From positions 1-42,328 of IMG/VR virus record IMGVR_UViG_3300047496_000268: a stretch of DNA of 42,328 bases. One strand, given 5' to 3'. A program made the position numbers and the translations under genes. The stretch's first letter is position 1. Every line of letters starts with the position of its first letter. Shown in pieces: positions 21,710-26,957 of this stretch. The DNA is from a virus. The notes under the pieces were generated by a model. The model searched no databases and was not told where the DNA came from. It worked only from the letters and a program-made list of their open reading frames with translations.

Positions 21710-21783
21710 GCGTGTGTATGCTAGTGGTAAACTGCTTTCCTTCCAAGTAAGCGCTCTCGGTTCGATTCCGAGTACACGCACCA
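21710..21783 (+). tRNA. tRNA-Gly (TCC)
   Basis: Acceptor GCGTGTG/TACACGC, A73, CCA. Loop CTTCCAA reads TCC; the anticodon stem has one T-T mismatch. T arm CTCGG-TTCGATT-CCGAG. Confidence 0.88.
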
Positions 21784-21786
21784 AAC

Positions 21787-21861
21787 GGGGATATAGTTAA
21801 ATGGCTATAACAATTCTTTTGCAAGGAGTAGTTCTGAGTTCGATTCTCAGTGTTTCCACCA
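21787..21861 (+). tRNA. tRNA-Ala (TGC)
   Basis: Acceptor GGGGATA/TGTTTCC contains several G-U pairs; A73, CCA. Loop TTTGCAA reads TGC. T arm CTGAG-TTCGATT-CTCAG. Confidence 0.88.
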
Positions 21862-21862
21862 A

Positions 21863-21937
21863 CGCCCATTCAGCTAATGGCTAGGCTCACTGTTTTTCAG
21901 ACAGTAAAAGAGGGATCGAAACCCTCATGGGTGACCA
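21863..21937 (+). tRNA. tRNA-Glu (TTC)
   Basis: Acceptor CGCCCAT/ATGGGTG, A73, CCA. Stem ACTGT/ACAGT with loop TTTTCAG reads TTC. T arm GAGGG-ATCGAAA-CCCTC. Confidence 0.9.
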
Positions 21938-22011
21938 CAACGCAGGGACAGATAGCAAGTCGCTGCCCTCTCAAGGCGGAATATCGGGAGCGTAACCCGA
22001 TGCGTTGACCA
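21938..22011 (+). tRNA. tRNA-Glu (CTC)
   Basis: Directly abuts the previous tRNA. Acceptor CAACGCA/TGCGTTG, A73, CCA. Loop CTCTCAA reads CTC. T stem TCGGG/CCCGA with loop AGCGTAA, which lacks the TTC. Confidence 0.85.
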
Positions 22012-22014
22012 TAA

Positions 22015-22091
22015 TGGTTCGTAGACAAATTGGTAAAGTCGCCTGGCTTTGACCCAGGAGCCTGTAGGTTCGAAGCCTACCGAGCCAGCCA
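22015..22091 (+). tRNA. tRNA-Gln (TTG)
   Basis: Acceptor TGGTTCG/CGAGCCA, G73, CCA. Stem CCTGG/CCAGG with loop CTTTGAC reads TTG. T arm GTAGG-TTCGAAG-CCTAC. Confidence 0.93.
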
Positions 22092-22094
22092 TAG

Positions 22095-22169
22095 TGAGGA
22101 GTCGTCTAATCGGTAGGACGCTGGTCTCTGACTCCAGTAATCAAGGTTCGAACCCTTGCACCTCAGCCA
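22095..22169 (+). tRNA. tRNA-Gln (CTG)
   Basis: Acceptor TGAGGAG/CACCTCA with one A-A mismatch, G73, CCA. Loop CTCTGAC reads CTG. T arm CAAGG-TTCGAAC-CCTTG. Confidence 0.88.
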
Positions 22170-22188
22170 AATTTTTGATAATCTAGGT

Positions 22189-22288
22189 GGGTAACATCTT
22201 AATGTAGCAACCATAAGAGCGTGATACTCTCTCGCGAATAGGGTGATAGCCACAAGCATGATGTTGCCACGATTTAACATCACCCTAT
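22189..22288 (+). ncRNA. Structured element / degenerate tRNA-Ile-like sequence
   Basis: GATGTT at 22260-22265 can pair with AACATC upstream (22189-22194), giving a tRNA-like acceptor with G73-CCA and a GAT anticodon loop but no proper T arm. It can also pair with AACATC at 22276-22281. A perfect 10-bp inverted repeat ATAGGGTGAT/ATCACCCTAT (22239-22288) spans the second option. It may be a decayed tRNA or an alternative-fold RNA before leader peptide 3. Confidence 0.4.
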
Positions 22289-22290
22289 AT

Positions 22291-22365
22291 AGCGGATTTG
22301 AGTTCCAGTGAACTCATCGGTCTCATACGCCGACAAGACGGGGGCAGCACCCGTATCCGCAACCA
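22291..22365 (+). tRNA. tRNA-Met (CAT)
   Basis: Stem TCGGT/GCCGA with loop CTCATAC reads CAT. D arm GAGT/ACTC. T stem ACGGG/CCCGT with loop GGCAGCA. Acceptor AGCGGAT/ATCCGCA has an A-A mismatch at 1-72, which recalls the unpaired 1-72 of bacterial initiators; initiator or elongator cannot be decided. CCA is encoded. Confidence 0.82.
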
Positions 22366-22395
22366 AGTTAGATGTAGTTTAAGAAGGTGTACACA

Positions 22396-22455
22396 ATGAC
22401 AAAGCGATTATCGTTTTCAAGTTTGTATCTCTCCCTGGAAAGCGGAGCTTCTTAA
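22396..22455 (+). CDS. Leader peptide 3 (tRNA array 3 attenuator), 19 aa
   Basis: The peptide reads MTKRLSFSSLYLSLESGAS. Its core LSFSSLYLSL uses only Leu, Ser, Phe and Tyr, exactly the four isotypes of array 3. Leu codons TTA, TTG, CTC and CTG cover the TAA, CAA and TAG anticodons; Ser codons come from both the TCN and AGY families, matching the TGA and GCT tRNAs. GAAGGTG upstream may serve as a ribosome site. No clear promoter is seen just before it, so it may be read from array 2. Confidence 0.75.
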   Translation: MTKRLSFSSLYLSLESGAS

Positions 22456-22511
22456 AAGTACCTTATTTGTTCCTTTAGACTAAAGAAGCTCCCAACCGTA
22501 GGGAGCTTTTT
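22444..22511 (+). promoter_or_regulatory. Antiterminator/terminator switch 3
   Basis: The end of leader 3, GGAGCTTCTT (22444-22453), pairs perfectly over 10 bp with AAGAAGCTCC (22483-22492). That second strand holds most of the 5' arm of the terminator AAGCTCCC/GGGAGCTT (22486-22493 with 22501-22508), followed by T residues. Same arrangement as switches 1 and 2. Confidence 0.8.
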
Positions 22512-22515
22512 ATAT

Positions 22516-22589
22516 GTCTTTGTAGCTCAACAGTAGAGCAACCGGTTGAAGCCCGGCGCGAGAGGGTGCGACTCCTTCCGAAGACACCA
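22516..22589 (+). tRNA. tRNA-Phe (GAA)
   Basis: Acceptor GTCTTTG/CGAAGAC, A73, CCA. Loop TTGAAGC reads GAA; the first pair of the anticodon stem is A-C. T loop TGCGACT. First tRNA of array 3. Confidence 0.87.
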
Positions 22590-22592
22590 TAT

Positions 22593-22677
22593 GGCGCGGT
22601 ATACCTCTAAGGACGGGGGGCTGTCTGTAAAACAGTCGTCATTGACTGGCTAGGATCGTTACCTAGGCGCGTCACCA
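22593..22677 (+). tRNA. tRNA-Tyr (GTA)
   Basis: Stem GCTGT/ACAGT with loop CTGTAAA reads GTA. A variable arm GTC-ATT-GAC gives the class II form expected for Tyr. T arm CTAGG-ATCGTTA-CCTAG. Acceptor GGCGCGG/GCGCGTC has a mismatch at 7-66; A73, CCA. Confidence 0.85.
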
Positions 22678-22680
22678 TAA

Positions 22681-22763
22681 GCTCGTATGGCGAAATTGGC
22701 ATACGCGGGGGCATCAAAAGCCCCTCCTTCGGGGTGTAGGTTCGAGTCCTACTACGAGTACCA
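22681..22763 (+). tRNA. tRNA-Leu (CAA)
   Basis: Acceptor GCTCGTA/TACGAGT, A73, CCA. Stem GGGGC/GCCCC with loop ATCAAAA reads CAA. Long variable arm CCTTCGGG. T arm GTAGG-TTCGAGT-CCTAC. Confidence 0.93.
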
Positions 22764-22764
22764 A

Positions 22765-22850
22765 GCAGATGTGGTGGAACGGTATACACAGTTGCCTTAG
22801 AAGCAGCCGTCCTTAGTGGCTTGAGAGTTCGAATCTCTCCATCTGTACCA
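22765..22850 (+). tRNA. tRNA-Leu (TAG)
   Basis: Acceptor GCAGATG/CATCTGT, A73, CCA. Stem GTTGC/GCAGC with loop CTTAGAA reads TAG. Long variable arm. T arm GAGAG-TTCGAAT-CTCTC. Confidence 0.92.
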
Positions 22851-22853
22851 TAA

Positions 22854-22929
22854 GCGGTCATAGCCGAACGGCATAGGCAAGGAGCTTAAACCTCCAAATT
22901 TGATGGTTCGAATCCATCTGACCGTACCA
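22854..22929 (+). tRNA. tRNA-Leu (TAA), short variable arm
   Basis: Acceptor GCGGTCA/TGACCGT, A73, CCA. Loop CTTAAAC reads TAA. The variable region is only about five bases, unlike normal class II Leu tRNAs. T arm GATGG-TTCGAAT-CCATC. Leucine identity relies on the anticodon and on TTA in leader peptide 3. Confidence 0.82.
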
Positions 22930-22932
22930 TGT

Positions 22933-23020
22933 GGAAGGACAAGCCAATTGGCGATGGCAGCAATTTTGAAAATTGCCGAGTGTAACAGCCTTGAGGGTTC
23001 GACTCCGTCTCCTTCCGCCA
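22933..23020 (+). tRNA. tRNA-Ser (TGA)
   Basis: Acceptor GGAAGGA/TCCTTCC, G73, CCA. Stem GCAAT/ATTGC with loop TTTGAAA reads TGA. Long variable arm. T loop TTCGACT. Confidence 0.92.
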
Positions 23021-23023
23021 CGT

Positions 23024-23110
23024 GGAAGATAAACTGTACAGGGTACAGGCGCGCCCGCTAAGCGTAGCGAACTTAACCGGTTTGGGTTTCGATTACTCTG
23101 TCTTCCGCCA
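23024..23110 (+). tRNA. tRNA-Ser (GCT), C33
   Basis: Acceptor GGAAGAT/GTCTTCC, G73, CCA, D arm CTG/CAG and a long variable region. The loop CCGCTAA reads GCT but has C at position 33 instead of the nearly universal T. Last tRNA; no terminator is visible before the converging minus-strand operon. Confidence 0.75.
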
Positions 23111-23111
23111 T

Positions 23112-23633
23112 TTAGAAATTTTCAACCCTGTTAGTCAAACTAAGCTCTTCTGCCGGGGTGAGCTCCTGGACTTGTGTATGGTCAATTTGGTGCAACGGCA
23201 CCACAAAGGTCATCATCACGTAGTTATCGTTCTCGCTCAGTAGGCGGTAGCTGGGTATTTTGCTATAGTAGCCTTCCCACTTCCGGCGCGGAACTGATTT
23301 TTTAACCCACCGAGCTGCGATAGCGTCACTGTATTGGTACTCGCCAGGTGTACCATCCGGTTTGGTGAAGGATAGTTTCTTGCCTGGAACATAGATGGGC
23401 TCTTTGAATGCCTGGCTCGCACCTTCCAGCAGTTTTTGGTCGGTGTACATTTGGTCTGACTCTCGGAAATCTTTTATGTCTTTGACAATGATACTGCGCG
23501 TGGGCGTAGTGATAGCTCCTTCTTGCTTGGCGATCAGGTTTTGGATGTGTTGAATTTTGGCAGGGTCGGGCTTAACTTTGATGATTTCACCAGAGTAGAG
23601 CTCAATGTGCCAATACAATTGCGGGTCTTCCAT
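23112..23633 (-). CDS. Unknown protein, 173 aa
   Basis: Last gene of early operon B; its start overlaps the stop of the HAD gene. Mixed alpha/beta (YWHIELYSGEIIKVKPDPAK, AITTPTRSIIVKDIKDFRES) with an acidic C-terminus. It faces the tRNA arrays tail to tail with a one-base gap. No family recognised. Confidence 0.7.
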   Translation of the reverse strand: MEDPQLYWHIELYSGEIIKVKPDPAKIQHIQNLIAKQEGAITTPTRSIIVKDIKDFRESDQMYTDQKLLEGASQAFKEPIYVPGKKLSFTKPDGTPGEYQYSDAIAARWVKKSVPRRKWEGYYSKIPSYRLLSENDNYVMMTFVVPLHQIDHTQVQELTPAEELSLTNRVENF

Positions 23634-23953
23634 TATTTCTCCCTTACGATTAGGTTGAAGTCAGCCAGCGCGAAGCTTTGCTGGTCATCTATGGCGATCT
23701 GGGGTACGCCACAAACCCAAGTATCTTTGTCAATTTTGGAGGCAGGGAAGCAACGCTCTATGCCAAACAGGTTCATGTAGTGCTCGGCGTAGGCTTTGCC
23801 ACCGCCAGACCAAATCATCACCCGGACGTTTTTAAAGGTAGCCAGTGTGTTTGCCAATTCCACTATGCGCTGGTTCGGATCATTGCAGGTAGGCTTGCAA
23901 TTACAGCGTAGTGTGCCGTCTACATCAATTGCTATCAGGATGTTGCGCTTCAT
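23633..23953 (-). CDS. HAD-family phosphatase-like protein, 106 aa
   Basis: ATG 23953 (MKRNILIAIDVDGTLRCNCK) follows AGGAGG six bases upstream. Motif I is D-V-D-G-T at residues 9-13, the nucleophile region of HAD phosphatases. VRVMIWSGGGKAYAEHY supplies motif II and AIDDQQSFAL the acidic motif. The small size and W-S-G-G-G recall the 3'-phosphatase half of T4 polynucleotide kinase, whose kinase half is matched by 12995-13417. The substrate is unproven. Confidence 0.78.
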   Translation of the reverse strand: MKRNILIAIDVDGTLRCNCKPTCNDPNQRIVELANTLATFKNVRVMIWSGGGKAYAEHYMNLFGIERCFPASKIDKDTWVCGVPQIAIDDQQSFALADFNLIVREK

Positions 23954-24128
23954 CAACCACCTCCTCAAAGTAAGCTCTAAAATCTTCACCAATTTTAACT
24001 AGCTCGCCAAAAGTCAGCGTTATAGTTGGGGTACTTTCTATGAACGGCAACGCAGCGTGATTTGGCTCTGCCGAAAAAACCTCTCCCGCCTTGTGGTGGA
24101 CTAGATCGCGTAATAGTTTTAATCTCAT
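23925..24128 (-). CDS. Unknown protein, 67 aa
   Basis: Starts MRLKLLRDLVHHKAGEVFSA; the C-terminus is acidic. It overlaps the HAD gene start by 29 bases and the HNH gene stop by four. The N-terminal LVHHKAGEVF segment resembles small phage proteins of unknown role. Confidence 0.65.
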   Translation of the reverse strand: MRLKLLRDLVHHKAGEVFSAEPNHAALPFIESTPTITLTFGELVKIGEDFRAYFEEVVDEAQHPDSN

Positions 24129-24415
24129 CTTCGTCTCCTTCCTAAAATCTTTCTACCCCGAAGGGTTTTTAATGTTCCGTGTGTACCTCTGGCGCGCTCT
24201 TCATTGCACCAAGCGTGCGAAGGGCGCAGGTTTGAAAAGTCTTTCGCGTACTCTGGGTACAGTTCTACCGGCGCAACGTGGTCTAAGGTCATTATAGTCG
24301 TGTGCACGGGCAATTTGCATATCCAGCAAATGTAATTCCCGTTAGCGTCCGGTGGGTTTTCAACTTTCCAGCGTTTCTTCAGCTTGCTAAAGTTAGCCGG
24401 ACGCTTGCTACTCAT
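24125..24415 (-). CDS. HNH endonuclease-like protein, 96 aa
   Basis: ATG 24415 (MSSKRPANFSKL) is chosen because the longer frame to 24508 lies inside the next gene. ICWICKLPV supplies a Cys pair, TLDHVAPVELYPEYAKDFSN the D-H and Asn, and SHAWCNEERARG the final Cys-Asn, together an HNH core. The basic end (TLRGRKILGRRRR) may bind DNA. It differs from the HNH gene at 19640. Confidence 0.75.
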   Translation of the reverse strand: MSSKRPANFSKLKKRWKVENPPDANGNYICWICKLPVHTTIMTLDHVAPVELYPEYAKDFSNLRPSHAWCNEERARGTHGTLKTLRGRKILGRRRR

Positions 24416-24746
24416 CTTGGTGTGTACAGCTCCCGTCCGAGCAGTCGTGGTGTAGCCAACAAGTGGTTTGCCCGTCATCCTTGCCTCGGTTAGTACACCG
24501 GCAGTCATCCAGCTCTACCCAATTTTTATCAAAGTGGGCTTTATCGTCATAGGGGATGAAAATGTACGGCATAAACGGAATGTCGGGCGCTTTACCGGCA
24601 TAGTCTTGTCTGCCAACTTTGATAGAGGTAGAACTCAGAAAAACGTTAGCGTAAATTTTCTCGTCTTCTGGTTCCACGTGTACCTCGTAGCGGTTGCCGG
24701 TCAGCAATCCCATTGATCCGTTGGTGCCTATGAATTTGTAAATCAT
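24408..24746 (-). CDS. Unknown Cys/His-rich protein, 112 aa
   Basis: ATG 24746 follows GGAG and overlaps the upstream stop; the open frame to 24917 is not used. Residues 1-30 are a small beta unit (MIYKFIGTNGSMGLLTGNRY). The C-terminal DDCRCTNRGKDDGQTTCWLH and HDCSDGSCTH are Cys/His-rich and may bind zinc. Confidence 0.65.
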   Translation of the reverse strand: MIYKFIGTNGSMGLLTGNRYEVHVEPEDEKIYANVFLSSTSIKVGRQDYAGKAPDIPFMPYIFIPYDDKAHFDKNWVELDDCRCTNRGKDDGQTTCWLHHDCSDGSCTHQDE

Positions 24747-25024
24747 AGCTCTTCTCCAAGTTGTTGAACCAGCTCCATTGTGAACTGCTCTAGGATGAGT
24801 TTGACCTCTTTGGGCAGATCGGTGTTGATGTAGGTTTGGTAGGTGTCGCGGATCATGTCGGCAGTCTGGTGGCTGAAGAAGGTTAATTGTTTGCCGATTT
24901 TCACACAGTTTGGGCACCAGATTTTAGCCAGCCCTTCAGCACCTTCGGGTGGCGTAAACATCCGTCCGCGTATCGAATCTTCACCTACAATACAAAATGT
25001 GCTTTTACAACGTACTTCGCTCAT
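24743..25024 (-). CDS. Unknown protein with Cys pairs, 93 aa
   Basis: RCKSTFC near the start and WCPNC at residues 36-40 could form one zinc site. The C-terminal half is helix (DMIRDTYQTYINTDLPKEVK). Four-base overlaps with both neighbours show coupling. Function unknown. Confidence 0.67.
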   Translation of the reverse strand: MSEVRCKSTFCIVGEDSIRGRMFTPPEGAEGLAKIWCPNCVKIGKQLTFFSHQTADMIRDTYQTYINTDLPKEVKLILEQFTMELVQQLGEEL

Positions 25025-25482
25025 AGGTCTATCATCACATTCTCGGATTTAGTTTGCAAAAACTTTACGACTTGCGGTAGTTTCTCTTCCAATTGAGCAA
25101 CGTTATTGACGGACGGCGCAAACTTATCTCCGGTGGCGTTAGCCAGGGCATTGATGAGCTTGACCACTTCCGGAGCCTGGTATTTCACGTGCAACCTTTT
25201 GGCTGCAAATCTGTCCCACTTGCTGGATTTTGTAGTGCCAAAAGCTTCAGAGAATGCGTCTACGATGCTTTGGATGTTCGGGTCGCGTGGGTCTCGCTTG
25301 TAACCATCAACCTGCTCCAGCGCCTTAAAAACAGGCTCCAGGCGCTTTCTAGCGTCATAGATACGTTGCTTTGAGACTTCAAACTTAGCCATAATGTCTT
25401 CGTCTGTCAGTCCGGCATCGTCTACGAGCACCAGGAACACGTCAAAGTTATGATATTGCTTGGCGTAGTCTAGGAACTTCAT
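25021..25482 (-). CDS. Replication initiation/helicase-loader-like protein, 153 aa
   Basis: Residues 20-50 form a winged-helix-like HTH (DAGLTDEDIMAKFEVSKQRI). Residues 65-150 follow the pattern of the C-terminal domain of phage O/DnaD-type replication proteins: a helix with DAFSEAFG, KWDRFAAKRLHVKY, VVKLINALANATGDKFAPSV and a final LEEKLPQVVKFL. In that group this part recruits the host helicase. It is the only replication candidate in the genome. The match is by eye and needs profile search. Confidence 0.6.
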   Translation of the reverse strand: MKFLDYAKQYHNFDVFLVLVDDAGLTDEDIMAKFEVSKQRIYDARKRLEPVFKALEQVDGYKRDPRDPNIQSIVDAFSEAFGTTKSSKWDRFAAKRLHVKYQAPEVVKLINALANATGDKFAPSVNNVAQLEEKLPQVVKFLQTKSENVMIDL

Positions 25483-25705
25483 GATTCTCCTCTCTTAAAC
25501 TGTTTAAATACTGCCTCCCGCGTGGCGTGAGCTCGGCGCGGAATATAGGCGCTCTAGGGTCTTGGTCGTCATTGAACGTGAGCGTTATACAGTCAGGTCG
25601 CAAATCTTTAAACTTCCGCAACCACCGCGCGTCATTGGTATCGTAAACGCTAGCGCCTAACTCAACTGTTTCTAAAACTCTGATTACTCCTGTGATTTTT
25701 CTCAT
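25448..25705 (-). CDS. Unknown protein, 85 aa
   Basis: ATG 25705 is preferred over TTG 25711. Residues MRKITGVIRVLETVEL then TPRGRQYLNSLREE near the end suggest a winged-helix-like small domain. The end overlaps the replication-like gene by 35 bases. Confidence 0.62.
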   Translation of the reverse strand: MRKITGVIRVLETVELGASVYDTNDARWLRKFKDLRPDCITLTFNDDQDPRAPIFRAELTPRGRQYLNSLREENHEVPRLRQAIS

Positions 25706-25908
25706 TTCCAAACCCTAGTTATGATTGTTAATAGTACACTGAGTATGAACGCCAGCGCAAACACATCAATAAAATACTGAAATGCTGGGCTCCGGCTTGA
25801 CACAAACTGTTGTGCTTGGCTCGGCGCGTTAGTCTTTGGCTTTTGCATTTTTTTAACCCTCTTTTTAAAGTTCTTTTTTATAGTCTGTAGCTTGTCGCGG
25901 ATGTTCAT
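25702..25908 (-). CDS. Small basic protein with C-terminal TM segment, 68 aa
   Basis: ATG 25908 overlaps the preceding TGA (ATGA). Residues 1-25 are Lys-rich (DKLQTIKKNFKKRVKKMQKP). Residues 43-65 form a membrane helix (AFQYFIDVFALAFILSVLLT). Probably tail-anchored with its basic part in the cytoplasm. Function unknown. Confidence 0.65.
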   Translation of the reverse strand: MNIRDKLQTIKKNFKKRVKKMQKPKTNAPSQAQQFVSSRSPAFQYFIDVFALAFILSVLLTIITRVWK

Positions 25909-26045
25909 AGTGCACACTCCCGCCACTTATCGCCCGCGCTCCAGCCTATGATTTCGCAATTGTGTTTGTAGATGGCGACACCCACATTCATACCGATTAC
26001 GAAAGCCAGGAACAGCGCAGAGGCTATGATTATATTCTTAAGCAT
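25905..26045 (-). CDS. Small membrane protein, 46 aa
   Basis: ATG 26045 follows the frequent AAGGAGTAATC ribosome site. Residues 3-25 are one membrane helix (KNIIIASALFLAFVIGMNVG). The C-terminus includes Cys and Trp (NCEIIGWSAGDKWREC). Its TGA overlaps the next ATG. Not detectable by length-limited gene finding. Confidence 0.62.
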   Translation of the reverse strand: MLKNIIIASALFLAFVIGMNVGVAIYKHNCEIIGWSAGDKWRECAL

Positions 26046-26087
26046 TGATTACTCCTTAATGCTGGGAAACCCCTATTTTTACGTTGG

Positions 26088-26237
26088 TTAGAACTTGTCT
26101 CCGAAATCTCCCTCCTTCCACTCTTCGCTAAATAAATCTGGTGAGTTGCGGAACACGTAAGGCTCCAGCAACGCGCCAATCAGTAAGCCGATCAAAACAG
26201 CAGATATGAGCGACAGCGCAAACATAGTATTTATCAT
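26088..26237 (-). CDS. Small membrane protein, 49 aa
   Basis: ATG 26237 overlaps the upstream stop and has TAGGAGTAACG before it. Residues 4-27 form a membrane helix (MFALSLISAVLIGLLIGALL), followed by an acidic tail (DLFSEEWKEGDFGDKF). Function unknown. Confidence 0.62.
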   Translation of the reverse strand: MINTMFALSLISAVLIGLLIGALLEPYVFRNSPDLFSEEWKEGDFGDKF

Positions 26238-26467
26238 CGCGTTACTCCTAGCTTAATCATATCTGTTAAATTACCATTTTCTATATCTTCATCTAGGGCG
26301 CGGACTTCCGTGTACAGTCGCGGAATAACCCGCGAGCGTTTGGCATCCAGGCGCTCCAGCCGTCCTTCTATCATCTTAGTGAAGTGGTGAAAGCCATCCC
26401 ACCAGCCAGCCCATTTAAAGCCGTCAGTTGGCTCTAGGTCTTGATAGTGTGCTTTGGGGTGCTTCAT
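26234..26467 (-). CDS. Unknown protein, 77 aa
   Basis: ATG 26467 overlaps the upstream stop (TAATG). WAGWWDGFHHFTKMIEGRLE is an unusual aromatic helix; the rest is charged. Overlaps the next gene by four bases. No family recognised. Confidence 0.65.
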   Translation of the reverse strand: MKHPKAHYQDLEPTDGFKWAGWWDGFHHFTKMIEGRLERLDAKRSRVIPRLYTEVRALDEDIENGNLTDMIKLGVTR

Positions 26468-26808
26468 TAGAACCACTCCAGTCTGATGAAGTCATTTTCT
26501 GGGTCTGAGGTATCTAGTACCTCTTGCCAAAAATCGGCAACCTCTTTGTTGGTGTAGCGGTTATCCCTGCTCTCAAGTTTAAAATACTTATTGATACCGT
26601 TAGGCGCGAGCTTGCGTAGCTTATCTACGTAGGCTTGAACCGGCTCCCTGGTCAACTCATAGCTTTCTGTTTCGCCATCGTCCCACTCAGGATAAGCATC
26701 ATCAAATTCATTATGAACCATCTTAGCCAGGTTGTCGGTTTTGTAGCTAAAGCTTCCAGTCCCATATTCAACCTGATATTTTTTAAGTACGTGTAATCTA
26801 TAGCCCAT
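26467..26808 (-). CDS. Unknown acidic protein, 113 aa
   Basis: Starts MGYRLHVLKKYQVEYGTGSF; aromatic and acidic throughout (NEFDDAYPEWDDGETESYEL). Strong acidity could mean DNA mimicry, as in some anti-restriction proteins, but there is no recognised match and this is only a suggestion. Confidence 0.67.
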   Translation of the reverse strand: MGYRLHVLKKYQVEYGTGSFSYKTDNLAKMVHNEFDDAYPEWDDGETESYELTREPVQAYVDKLRKLAPNGINKYFKLESRDNRYTNKEVADFWQEVLDTSDPENDFIRLEWF

Positions 26809-26956
26809 TGTCTTCCAGCTCCTTTTCTAGTTCGCTTAGTAATTTTGTAAAATCTTCAACCACAAAACCAGGATGCGTTTTAACCATTTTTTCTACAGTG
26901 TGGTGGCTGTAATAGTGGATGAGATTTTGTATATTCTCTTTAAGTTCTGCGCTCAT
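26798..26956 (-). CDS. Small helical protein, 52 aa
   Basis: ATG 26956 has GAGG-AAGAGG upstream. Two helices (ELKENIQNLIHYYSHHTVEK, FVVEDFTKLLSELEKELED). Function unknown. Confidence 0.58.
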   Translation of the reverse strand: MSAELKENIQNLIHYYSHHTVEKMVKTHPGFVVEDFTKLLSELEKELEDNGL

Positions 26957-26957
26957 T

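Noticed and set aside
20463-23021. Open frames on both strands across the tRNA arrays
   Set aside because: They translate tRNA stems and loops, repeat the same tRNA-derived peptides and lack ribosome sites. Only the three leader ORFs have matching composition, promoters or terminators.
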